Part shown: positions 1-8,052 of the stretch, one piece after another
How positions within the stretch are numbered: position 1 is the first letter of the stretch
How the letters are laid out: each line of letters starts with the position of its first letter
DNA from: an uncultured Bryobacteraceae bacterium
GTDB taxonomy: Bacteria > Acidobacteriota > Terriglobia > Bryobacterales > Bryobacteraceae
Length of the DNA stretch: 64,000 bases
Assembly (NCBI GenBank): GCA_938027685.1
Contig: CALJAM010000006.1
Location: forward strand, 1-64,000
Direction: 5' to 3'
Position numbers and translations under genes: made by a program
Notes under the pieces: generated by a model
What the model was told of the DNA's origin: nothing
Databases searched by the model: none
Seen by the model: only the letters and a program-made list of their open reading frames with translations

Positions 1-131
1 GCGCCTTCGTCCGTCAGGCCCTCGGCGCCGAGGTCGTCGAGCACTACGCACACTTTTACCGCACCGAACAGGAGGCCTTTCACGCGGCCGTCACCGACTG
101 GGAACGCCGCCGTTACTTTGAGCAGATCTGA
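1..131 (+). CDS. Glutamine synthetase family protein, C-terminal end (partial)
   Basis: An open frame enters from the left edge (codons in phase with base 3) and stops with TGA at 129-131. The 42 visible residues end in VTDWERRRYFEQI and contain VVEHYAHFYRTEQ. This VxEHY...VTDWExxRYFExI pattern is the usual C-terminus of type I/III glutamine synthetase-like enzymes, which ligate ammonia or an amine to glutamate using ATP. The catalytic domain lies outside the window, so true glutamine synthetase cannot be separated from a gamma-glutamyl-polyamine synthetase-type relative. The family call rests only on this short tail. Confidence 0.75.
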   Translation, partial: AFVRQALGAEVVEHYAHFYRTEQEAFHAAVTDWERRRYFEQI

Positions 132-714
132 GAACGGCGCGGGGTCTCGAAACGGCTGGGAGCTTCTCGGCCATGCGCCGGCCTCTCCACAGGTCTCGCT
201 TAAAATGCCATCCCCACCAACGAAGTAAGTGGGACGACCTACAGCAGCTTGCTGGTAGCAAGGAGTTCGCGCCGCGGCTCGGTTTCGCCTGGCGCTACTT
301 CCCCAACACGAGGAGAGCCGTTGCGGACCACATAATTCGCTACTTCATCCGGACGCAGGGTTCCCCAGCACTGCGGTTTCACCGCAGTATCTGCCTCTGG
401 AGCGTGCGAACTCAGCGGGCGCACTGCAGTCCAGACGTCCGGTCCCCGCCTGATCTGCGTTTGGCCTTGTGGCCGCCGCATCCGCACCCACGCAGGGGGA
501 GGTCTCTTCAGCTTGGCCGAAAACATTTACTACCGTGACCCCCTCCCTAATTGGCAGCGCCTTGGGTTACGAAACCCGCAGGGACGCCGTACTCCGGTTC
601 TACTAATAACCTGGTAGTAATCTGGGCTTGCGCTTCGTGCGGCAACCAAAAAGCCCCGCAATCCGAACTCGCCCACCGGGCCCGCCGTTGTGCACCTCAG
701 CAGCGCGCCGTGCT
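132..714. other. Intergenic stretch, no supported gene
   Basis: About 580 bases between the glutamine synthetase-like stop and the 3' end of polA. Short open frames exist on both strands, but none has a recognisable motif, a ribosome binding site or a plausible composition. No clear terminator with a T-run is seen. A 10-base match (243-252) to the IS terminal repeat described at 11560 occurs here without a partner. Confidence 0.5.
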
Positions 715-3300
715 TCATTTCGCGTCCCGCCAGTTGTCCCCCACGCCGATCTCGGCGACCAGCGGCACTTCGAGACGATAGACGTTCTCCATCTGCTCGC
801 GCACGAGCCGCCCTACCGACTCCACTTCCTCCGGTGCGGCCTCGAACAACAGCTCGTCGTGCACCTGAAGCAGCATCGCCGCCTGCAACCCGCGCCTGTC
901 CAGCTCGGCCTGGATGCGGATCATGGCCAACTTGATTAGATCCGCCGCCGTTCCCTGCAAGGGCGTGTTCACCGCCGTGCGCTCAGCGAAGTTCCGCTGG
1001 CTAGGGTTCGGGCTGTTGATATCCGGAATCGGACGCTTTCGCCCGAACAACGTCCGCGTGTAGCCTGTGCGGCGCACTTCCGCGATCGTTGCCTCGATGT
1101 ACTCCTTGACTCCCGCGTAGCGCTGGAAGTAGCTGTCAATGTACGCCTGCGCTTCCTGCTTGGGGATATCGAGCTGCGCCGCCAGGCCGAACGCTGTCTG
1201 CCCGTAAATGATGCCGAAGTTCACTGCCTTTGCACGCCGCCGCATCTCGGGCGTTACCATCAAAGGCGGAACGCCGAAGACTTCCGCCGCCGTGCGCGTG
1301 TGAATATCCTCGCCGTTGCGAAACGCCTCTATCAGCACCGGGCAGCGCGAAAAGTGCGCCAGGAGGCGCAGCTCGATCTGCGAGTAGTCGGCCACGATCA
1401 GCTTCCAGCCCTCGCGCGGTATGAAGGCGGCGCGGATCTGGCGGCCCAGCTCCGTGCGAATCGGAATGTTCTGAAGGTTGGGGTTCGACGAAGACAGCCG
1501 CCCCGTCGCGGCGCCCGTCTGATTGAAGCTGGTGTGCAACCGGCCCGTGCGCGGGTTGATCAGGGCGGGCAGCGCATCCACATAGGTCCCCTTGAGCTTC
1601 GCGAGCTGGCGGTATTCGAGAACCTTGCGCACGATCTCGTGCTCCGGCGCCAGCTCTTCCAGAACGTCCGCCGCCGTCGATATCGTCTTGCCTTTGCCGT
1701 AACGCGTCGGCGCCGGCAGGCCGAGTTCCTCGAAAAGTACTTTGCCGAGTTGCTGGGGCGAGTTGATGTTGAAGGGCCGGCCCGCCAGGGCGTGGATTTC
1801 CGTTGTCAGCCGCGCGATCTCGGTTTCCATCAGGCTGGAAAGGCGCGACAGTTCGCCGGGATCGATCCGCACCCCTGTCTGCTCCATCTGCGCCAGCACG
1901 GGCGCCAGCGGCAGGTCGATCGTTTCGTAAAGCTCGCGTAAGCCTTCCTCGTCCACCCGTCGCCTCAGGATCGCAGCTGCTTCGAGTATGCAATCGGCGC
2001 GATGCTCAACCGTAGGTTCAAGCTCACGATCGAGAAACCGCCGCACGATGGCGTCCAACCCGCACGCAGAGGGCTCCGCCGTGAGCAGGAACGCATAAAG
2101 CATCAGGTCGTCGCGAACGCCGGCCGGCCGCACGCCCCAGGGCGCCATCGCCAAGATAAGTGATTTCAGATCGTGCGTGATCTTGGGTCGCCTGGCGTCC
2201 TCCAGCCACTCCTTCAGCCATGTCAGGGGTGCGGTACGCACCTGGCCTTCGCGCCACGCTAACGCCGCCCTCGGCTCGGCGTCGCCCGTCCCCGGCAAGA
2301 AATCCGGCCCGGTCAGCGTTGTCTCGATCGCAACCGCTACGGCGGCGTTCTCCGGAATCGTCGCCAGCCATTGCTGAAGCTCCCCGCGAGATGACAATGC
2401 TGCGTAGTCCCTCGCCCGTCGATCCGACGCGGGCCCCAGCTCCTTGAGCAGGCTGTAGAATTCCAGCTCTTTGTAGATCTGCCTCAACGCTGCCGTATCC
2501 CCTTCCCGGGCCGTAAGCGCCTCCCAGTCGAGCTCGATGGGGACTGTGGCGTCAATCGTCGCCAGTCGCTTGCTCAGCAGGATCCGTTCGCGGTGGGTCA
2601 GAAGGCTCTCGCGGTAGGTGCGCCGCTCCACCTCGGCCGCCCTCTCTAGCGCCGCTTCCACCGAACCGAACCGCCGCACCAGCTCCCGCGCGCCCTTGTC
2701 TCCGATTCCCGGCGCACCAGGGATGTTGTCGATCGCGTCGCCCTTCAAAGCCAGCAGGTCCGGGATCTGCTCCGGAGGGACACCCATCTCCTCTTCGACC
2801 GCCGTTCGGTCGTAGATCTTGTCGTCCTTGATGGGATTGAGCATCCGCACCCGGTCCGACACCAGTTGCAACAGGTCCTTGTCGCTCGAAACGATGACGA
2901 CATCCACATCCCTCGCCGCCGCCTGTCGAGCAATGGCCCCAATCACGTCATCGGCCTCGTAGCCTTCGTACTCGAGCACCGGGATGCGCATCGCTTCCAG
3001 GATCCGACGGATGTATGGGATCTGCGAAGCCAGCTCGGCCGGCATCTCCGGGCGGTTGGCCTTGTAATCGGCGTACTCCTGCTCGCGGAACGTCGGCCCC
3101 TCGCTCTCGAAGACCGCCGCGATGTAATCCGGGCGGTGGTCCGCCATCAAGCGCCGCAGCATGTTAGTGAAGATGTAGACGGCTTCCGTCGGCTGGCCCG
3201 AGGAAGTCCGCATCATCGGCGCGGCCGAGCGCGCCCGGGCGTGATAGGCACGGAACACGAAACCGAACGTATCGATCAGGAACAGCCTTCCGCGACCCAT
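715..3300 (-). CDS. polA: DNA polymerase I, proofreading domain apparently inactive
   Basis: 861-residue family A DNA polymerase for Okazaki-fragment processing and repair synthesis in the cytoplasm. Residues 1-290 form the 5'-3' exonuclease (SSDKDLLQLV near 138-147, then a helix-hairpin-helix with DNIPGAPGIGDKGA near 191-204). Residues 300-450 occupy the place of the 3'-5' exonuclease. The polymerase domain carries motif A (DYSQIELRLL near 638), motif B (RRRAKAVNFGIIYG near 687-700) and motif C (QVHDE near 812). In the middle domain the DxE of Exo I reads AIE (324-326), the Exo II Asp is Ser380, and the Exo III Tyr is not conserved. A Taq-like, non-proofreading enzyme is therefore inferred. 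The ATG follows a GAGGGG ribosome binding site. No adjacent gene forms an operon with it. Confidence 0.96.
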   Translation of the reverse strand: MGRGRLFLIDTFGFVFRAYHARARSAAPMMRTSSGQPTEAVYIFTNMLRRLMADHRPDYIAAVFESEGPTFREQEYADYKANRPEMPAELASQIPYIRRILEAMRIPVLEYEGYEADDVIGAIARQAAARDVDVVIVSSDKDLLQLVSDRVRMLNPIKDDKIYDRTAVEEEMGVPPEQIPDLLALKGDAIDNIPGAPGIGDKGARELVRRFGSVEAALERAAEVERRTYRESLLTHRERILLSKRLATIDATVPIELDWEALTAREGDTAALRQIYKELEFYSLLKELGPASDRRARDYAALSSRGELQQWLATIPENAAVAVAIETTLTGPDFLPGTGDAEPRAALAWREGQVRTAPLTWLKEWLEDARRPKITHDLKSLILAMAPWGVRPAGVRDDLMLYAFLLTAEPSACGLDAIVRRFLDRELEPTVEHRADCILEAAAILRRRVDEEGLRELYETIDLPLAPVLAQMEQTGVRIDPGELSRLSSLMETEIARLTTEIHALAGRPFNINSPQQLGKVLFEELGLPAPTRYGKGKTISTAADVLEELAPEHEIVRKVLEYRQLAKLKGTYVDALPALINPRTGRLHTSFNQTGAATGRLSSSNPNLQNIPIRTELGRQIRAAFIPREGWKLIVADYSQIELRLLAHFSRCPVLIEAFRNGEDIHTRTAAEVFGVPPLMVTPEMRRRAKAVNFGIIYGQTAFGLAAQLDIPKQEAQAYIDSYFQRYAGVKEYIEATIAEVRRTGYTRTLFGRKRPIPDINSPNPSQRNFAERTAVNTPLQGTAADLIKLAMIRIQAELDRRGLQAAMLLQVHDELLFEAAPEEVESVGRLVREQMENVYRLEVPLVAEIGVGDNWRDAK

Positions 3301-3986
3301 TGCCCCTCATCATATCCTAGGCGGCCCGCGCCGGAGCCGCGTGCGCCGCTACCCGAGGCCTTCACTCGCCCGGGCAGGTATCGGGACGGCGCGTGTCCAC
3401 CACGGCCGAGATCCGATCCACGCCCGCTGCGTTGAGGGAATAAAACGTAACCGGGTTTCTCGGCCGGGCCTCGGTCAGGACCCCTAAAAGCTTGTTGAAA
3501 AAGCTGCTCACGCATTACTATGGAGAGCTATTAAGTGCTGCAAGTCCGCGATTCCCCGCAACCCTAGGCGGCACCGCGCCCCGTGCCGGCGTGCTGTTGG
3601 GAGTTTCTCAAGAAAGCCCTAATAACGCTGCGGTGAGCTGAACACCCACTCACAAAATATGCACGCAGCGACCGGCCATTAATCGTAGCGTGTCCGATAT
3701 CCAACCTCGAAAACAGGTACGTCAAACCATCGCCTAAGAGTGTTGAAAGCAATTTTGCCTCGTCGCCGAAGCTTGCCTCAAGCAGTATGTATTGAACAGG
3801 TTATGTTTTGTCTCGCAGGAGAAAAACTTTACGCAACAATGCTGGAATGCCCGGCCTGCCGATAACCGCCGAATTTCAGCGGACGCCGTCACTCGGAGGC
3901 ATCGGTCCCCGCGTCCCTCTCGCTGTATCGTGAGGTTCGCCCCCCTGACAAACGGCGACGCTTTCCGGCGGGGCCCGGCGACGGCT
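3301..3986. other. Intergenic region with a possible IS-end scar
   Basis: About 690 bases without a supportable gene, locally more AT-rich than its surroundings. It must contain the promoter of polA, but no convincing -35/-10 pair was found. At 3484-3502 the sequence CTAAAAGCTTGTTGAAAAA resembles ends of IS5/IS1182-type elements and shares AGCTTG with the terminal repeats of the decayed element at 11560-12979. No transposase fragment accompanies it here, so it is at most a scar. Confidence 0.35.
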
Positions 3987-5918
3987 TCACACTGAATCCG
4001 AGGCTAGCCGCTCGTCGCTTAGACGGCTCAAGGGCACGGGCTTGCCGTTCAGCATTTCAACGAAGCCGCGGTTATGCTCGGCGAGGGCCGCTGGGATCGC
4101 GAGGCCCCGCAAGCCCAGCTCTCCAACCGGCGTCTTCCAACGGGCAAGCAGAGAGCCCTGCTCGTCGACTCGCGCCGAGAACCTCGTCCGTCCAAGCTCG
4201 CGCAGTTCCGCCGGCGTACTTTCCGGCCCGGTCACCGCCAGCGTGAACAGCGCGTATGCCGGGCCTACCTCGGTCCAGCGGACCGCGGTAGGCGCGTCGA
4301 GCTTGAACCAGTAGAGCGAAACCGTGTAGATGTCCCCTTCTACGCCAAGCTCCAGAAACGGCGCATAGTTGCCGAAGGCGGCCGCCCGCGGTTGCAGATA
4401 CAGTTTCGCTCCGCCCAGGTCCGCGATGAGCTCCGACCTAAAGGGCAAGCGGCCGCTCCATTTTTCTCGCGGACGACCGTTCGTGTAAAGGGCAACGGGC
4501 TTGCGAGATATATCCCAGCGGAGCCGCAGGCTGCGCGCGTCGAAGACGCCGTCGCGAATCGGATCGAGGCTGGGGTGTTTGTCGCCGCCCGGCGACATAA
4601 AACACGTCAGAGCCAACAGATAATTTTGCTCCTGCACGCTGTAGAAGAGACCGGAGGCGAAGTCATACTCGTCTTTCATAAGACGCAGTTGCACGTAACC
4701 GGCAGTACGCGGCCCTCCGGTCCAATAGGCCAACAGCGGGCGGCGCTGAATCCAAAAATCCGAACGGTTGGCCGAGCCGAGGCAATAGTGCGGCGCAAGG
4801 TATGTCGTGCCCTGGATCGGTCGTGTGGGGGCCTCTGCCATCACGAACACTTCCCGGTGCTGGCGGGCTGCGGTCAGTTGCAGGAAACGCCCGACCACAT
4901 CCTCGGGGCATCGATAGGGCAGGATGGCGACCTCGCCCGACGCTTGCACCTTGCCCTGCCGGATTTCATCGAGACTCGCCCACGTCAGGCGGTTGTTGAG
5001 CGCCTTCTGAAGCCACAGGGGCGCCCCGATATCCGTTCGGTAGCAGCGGCTCATCGGCCCCGCTAGCTGGCGCGTTGGCGGGTGCCAGCGCATGGCCAAG
5101 TGAAGCCACGCGCGACGCTCCAGCCGCTCGATCAAAGAAAAGTACGCCTCTCCTTGCAGCAACATCCGCATCCGCGCGAAATTCGCGAGGGTGACCTGCA
5201 TGTAGGTCGGGCTGTTATACTCGGCGAAGCTGCCGCTTTCATCCACCGCACGTGCAAAACGGTACAGGCGATCCAGCGCATAGCCGCCCAGCTGCCGGTC
5301 CTTCAACAGCTTGGCCGCTGCCAATGTCACGAAGGTGCCTTGAACGGCAATGTTGGTGTAGTTCATGCTTACGTTGCGCCTTCGTACGGAAGCCGCCGCA
5401 TGACCGATCGCCGCCCGCAGCCGTCCACGCAGGTTCGCCGGCAGCCGATCGCCATGCCGGTGCTCGATCAACAGGAGAAGTGCGCCGTGGAAGTCCGCCC
5501 AGTTCCAATCCGCTGGAGCCATCTGAGACGGCGGCTCTTCCAGATAATAGCCCCAGAGGCCGTACCATTTGCTTTGCGGATCTACGTCCTGAAGATCTAG
5601 CAGCCGGTCCAAAATCCCGATGGCTCTTTCCCACGAGGCCTCATCGCCTGCCTCCAGCAATAGCAGCGCGTACTCGTTCGAGTCCCGTGTGGGATGCACC
5701 TCGCGGTTTCGCACCGTCGTGTGATAGCGGTACTCCCCGCCGACCAACACCCGCAGCATCCGCTCGCCGGGATCGTAACGACTTTCCAAATTTCGCAAAG
5801 CGGCATCCAGGACCGCGCGATCCCATTCGTGCGACCAGGCAGCCTCCTGCCGCGCACCTCCCGCATCCCCTATCAGTGCGCACCCTACCGCCGTAAAACA
5901 AAAATTTCTGCGCAGCAT
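3987..5918 (-). CDS. Uncharacterised secreted protein, probable alpha/alpha-barrel
   Basis: 643 residues beginning MLRRNFCFTAVGCALIGDAG, a short basic start plus hydrophobic stretch that suggests export. Residues about 30-330 are helix-rich with repeated aromatic-rich segments (WNWADFHGALLLL, NYTNIAVQGTFVTLAAAKLL, EYNSPTYMQVTLANFARM), as in (alpha/alpha) toroids of heparinase-, alginate-lyase- and GH-type enzymes. The C-terminal half looks beta-rich. No catalytic motif could be assigned, so no function is claimed. It lies just downstream of a truncated TonB receptor on the same strand (31-base gap), which suggests it was the enzyme partner of a polymer-uptake locus. A polysaccharide lyase or hydrolase role is only a guess from fold and context. 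Confidence 0.75.
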   Translation of the reverse strand: MLRRNFCFTAVGCALIGDAGGARQEAAWSHEWDRAVLDAALRNLESRYDPGERMLRVLVGGEYRYHTTVRNREVHPTRDSNEYALLLLEAGDEASWERAIGILDRLLDLQDVDPQSKWYGLWGYYLEEPPSQMAPADWNWADFHGALLLLIEHRHGDRLPANLRGRLRAAIGHAAASVRRRNVSMNYTNIAVQGTFVTLAAAKLLKDRQLGGYALDRLYRFARAVDESGSFAEYNSPTYMQVTLANFARMRMLLQGEAYFSLIERLERRAWLHLAMRWHPPTRQLAGPMSRCYRTDIGAPLWLQKALNNRLTWASLDEIRQGKVQASGEVAILPYRCPEDVVGRFLQLTAARQHREVFVMAEAPTRPIQGTTYLAPHYCLGSANRSDFWIQRRPLLAYWTGGPRTAGYVQLRLMKDEYDFASGLFYSVQEQNYLLALTCFMSPGGDKHPSLDPIRDGVFDARSLRLRWDISRKPVALYTNGRPREKWSGRLPFRSELIADLGGAKLYLQPRAAAFGNYAPFLELGVEGDIYTVSLYWFKLDAPTAVRWTEVGPAYALFTLAVTGPESTPAELRELGRTRFSARVDEQGSLLARWKTPVGELGLRGLAIPAALAEHNRGFVEMLNGKPVPLSRLSDERLASDSV

Positions 5919-5948
5919 AACATCTTCCCTTTGCGAACCATACAGCCG

Positions 5949-7315
5949 TTAATAGTCGACACGTAGGCCCAGCCGCACGTTCCGCGGGCCGGCGCCGAAG
6001 GTCCCGCTGATCCGTCCGAAAGTAGGACTGCCTAAGGAGGTGCGGGGCTCCGCGAACTGCGGCGTGTTCGTCAGATTGAAGAACTCAGCGCGAAATTGAA
6101 CGCGAACTTTGTTTTCCAGCCTGAATGCCTTGGCGACGGCAAGATCCATATGCTTCATGCCGGCGGAACGCAGTTCGGTTACACGCCGGGGCATCGTTCC
6201 GATTGCGTAGGGCAAGGGCGCCGTGAACGCCTCAGTGTTAAACCATCGTTCGGGAGTCCGCTGCGAGACCTTGGTGTTCACTGCGCCAGCCAGATTGGGA
6301 TACTGGGTTCCAAAGCCGTATTGACTGATGGTGCTCGGCGTCGTCACCCGGAAAAGCAAACCCGTTTGAAGACGCAAGATCCCTGATACCTGCCAATTGC
6401 CTAGGACCGCGCCGGCCAGACCGGCAAGCGGCGTTCGCCCGCCGCCGGCGCGGGCGGCAGGCAACTGATAAACAAACGCAGTGACCAGGCTGTGCGGGAT
6501 ATCGTGCGCGCTCAAAGCGCGCTCGATACGCAGATTCTGATAGTCGCGATAGCCGTCGCTCAATCCCGGCTCTCCCTCTGCCAGATTGTCGATCGCCTTG
6601 GCCCACGGGTAAGCAAGAATCACGTCCAGCCCACGAGACGTGCGGGTGACTAGCTTCGCGAGCAGGGCATTGTAGCCGGCGCTGCCGCCCGGGGTATTGC
6701 TGCTGCGACTCACTGAGGTAAAATGCGGGACCGCACGCAAAAGGCGGTGTCGCGGAACCGTCCGTCCCGCCAGGGCACCGCTGCCGATGTGCCCGTAAAA
6801 GGGATTGGCGACCTGCTGATCCAGGGCTGATCCCATGGCCAGCAGAGCGGTCGGGAGCTGATTATCATATAGCGACAGGCCATACGCCAGCTTGCGCCCC
6901 TGGTGTCCGGCGTAACCCAATTCGAGTAGGCTTGCAGGACCGATCTGCCACTGGAAATCCAAACTGTAATTCTGCAGGTACCCGCCGGGGTAGCGGCGCT
7001 CGTTCGAGCTGACATCCAGCCCCAAATTAGTCAACAGGCCGAGAGAAGAACCTGCAATCGGCACCAAACCGCGGGGGAAACGATTGCGAAACAAGTCCTG
7101 CGGCGTGATGCCATCGCCTCCGCGGCTGGTGACCCAAGGCGTCGTGGCAGAGAACCCCGTGGTGTTGATGCCCCCACGCACCAGCGGGTAGAAAATGCCG
7201 TAGCCCGCACGCACCACGATCGATCCAACAAGCTTCCCGGCCACGGCCAGCCGGGGCGCAAGGTCGTTCCAGCCTCCTTGAAGCGAAGTCCCGCCTCCCT
7301 CCTCTGTCGCACGCC
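5949..7315 (-). pseudogene. 5'-truncated Oar-like TonB-dependent receptor
   Basis: The reading frame holds only the C-terminal beta-barrel part of an Oar-type receptor. Homologous sequence starts near 7300 (WNDLAPRLAVAGKLVGSIVV, then RAGYGIFYPLVRGG) and runs to the terminal strand NVRLGLRVDY. Intact receptors in this window are about 1,100-1,290 residues with a signal peptide, a carboxypeptidase-regulatory domain and a plug; all of that is missing, roughly 600-700 residues. An in-frame TAG lies near 7318, and no receptor-like sequence was recognised further upstream. The first ATG in frame is at 7244 and would give 431 residues without an export signal. It is called a pseudogene, although the remaining barrel frame is undamaged, so the truncation may be recent. 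Confidence 0.85.
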
Positions 7316-7318
7316 CCT

Positions 7319-7948
7319 AGCGAGGCAGCTTTCTGGCGACGGCCACCCCAGATCTTAAATCCGACCGCACCTCTCCGTCAAGGAGACAACCGGTTGGGCC
7401 GATGCAAAGTGGGTCCGGTACAACGGAGGAGGGTGTCCGTCCGCCTACGACGAAGAGCTACACCACCATGGTTGTTGCAAAGCCAACGAGCCGGACACGC
7501 CAGGACGAGGGTACTCCCGCTACGGGCGATTGAGCAACCCCAGCACATCCGGCAGGAACTCCAGGCAGAGCCAGGACGGAGCGGTGCGGCAACACGCGTC
7601 CGCCTCGAAGCGCTCTTGAGACCGGCGGCCGTTGTGGGACCGGACGCGCGGAATCGGACCGTGCCTGTACGAGGGGATCCACCGGGCCAGGCACCGCGAC
7701 GAGCGCAGCGGCTTTTCAAAGCCGGACCCTGCGGTCCGCCGAGCAGGATCATGCGCGGTGTCAAAAAGCCACCGGGCCGCCGTTCGTATAGACGCGCAGG
7801 CGCCCGCCCAAAGGTGTGCTTCGCCGAATTGGCCAGCGCGGATCGAATCATCCGGTCGACCTTTGACAGGCTCCATTTGGAGTAGCGCAACCGTATCCTC
7901 CGGGTTTTTACACAAGGGGCTTGACATCACCTCGCGACTTAATCCGGC
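7319..7948. other. Intergenic stretch, no recognisable gene
   Basis: About 630 bases between the broken receptor and the promoter of the next receptor. Several overlapping open frames on both strands show no motif, no ribosome binding site and arginine-rich shadow-like composition. It may be deeply decayed coding DNA from the missing half of the truncated receptor, but no receptor motif could be recovered in any frame. Confidence 0.45.
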
Positions 7949-7977
7949 TTGACAGGCTGCGACGGCGGGGCTAGAAT
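7949..7977 (+). promoter_or_regulatory. Near-consensus sigma-70-type promoter of the receptor gene at 8053
   Basis: TTGACA at 7949-7954 and TAGAAT at 7972-7977 are separated by exactly 17 bases. The -35 is perfect and the -10 matches five of six positions. Transcription would start near 7984, giving a leader of about 70 bases before the ATG at 8053. A second TTGACA at 7921 has no suitably spaced -10. Confidence 0.8.
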
Positions 7978-7989
7978 TGTCCGCGGAAT

Positions 7990-8013
7990 GCCCTCGCACT
8001 GAGCTACGAGGGC
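7990..8013 (+). promoter_or_regulatory. Hairpin in the 5' leader of the receptor mRNA
   Basis: GCCCTCG (7990-7996) and CGAGGGC (8007-8013) form a perfect 7-bp stem with a 10-base loop. It starts just after the predicted transcription start and lies about 27 bases upstream of the AGGAGG site. There is no T-run, so it is not a terminator; a stabilising or protein-binding role is possible but unproven. Confidence 0.5.
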
Positions 8014-8052
8014 AAGGGTTGGGTGCGGCAGCAACCTCTAGGAGGGGGGCAC

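Noticed and set aside
243-252. AGCAGCTTGC, match to the IS terminal repeat
   Set aside because: No partner repeat or transposase sequence nearby; a single 10-base match is not sufficient.
7378-7890. Candidate N-terminal part of the truncated receptor
   Set aside because: No carboxypeptidase-regulatory or plug motif in any frame.
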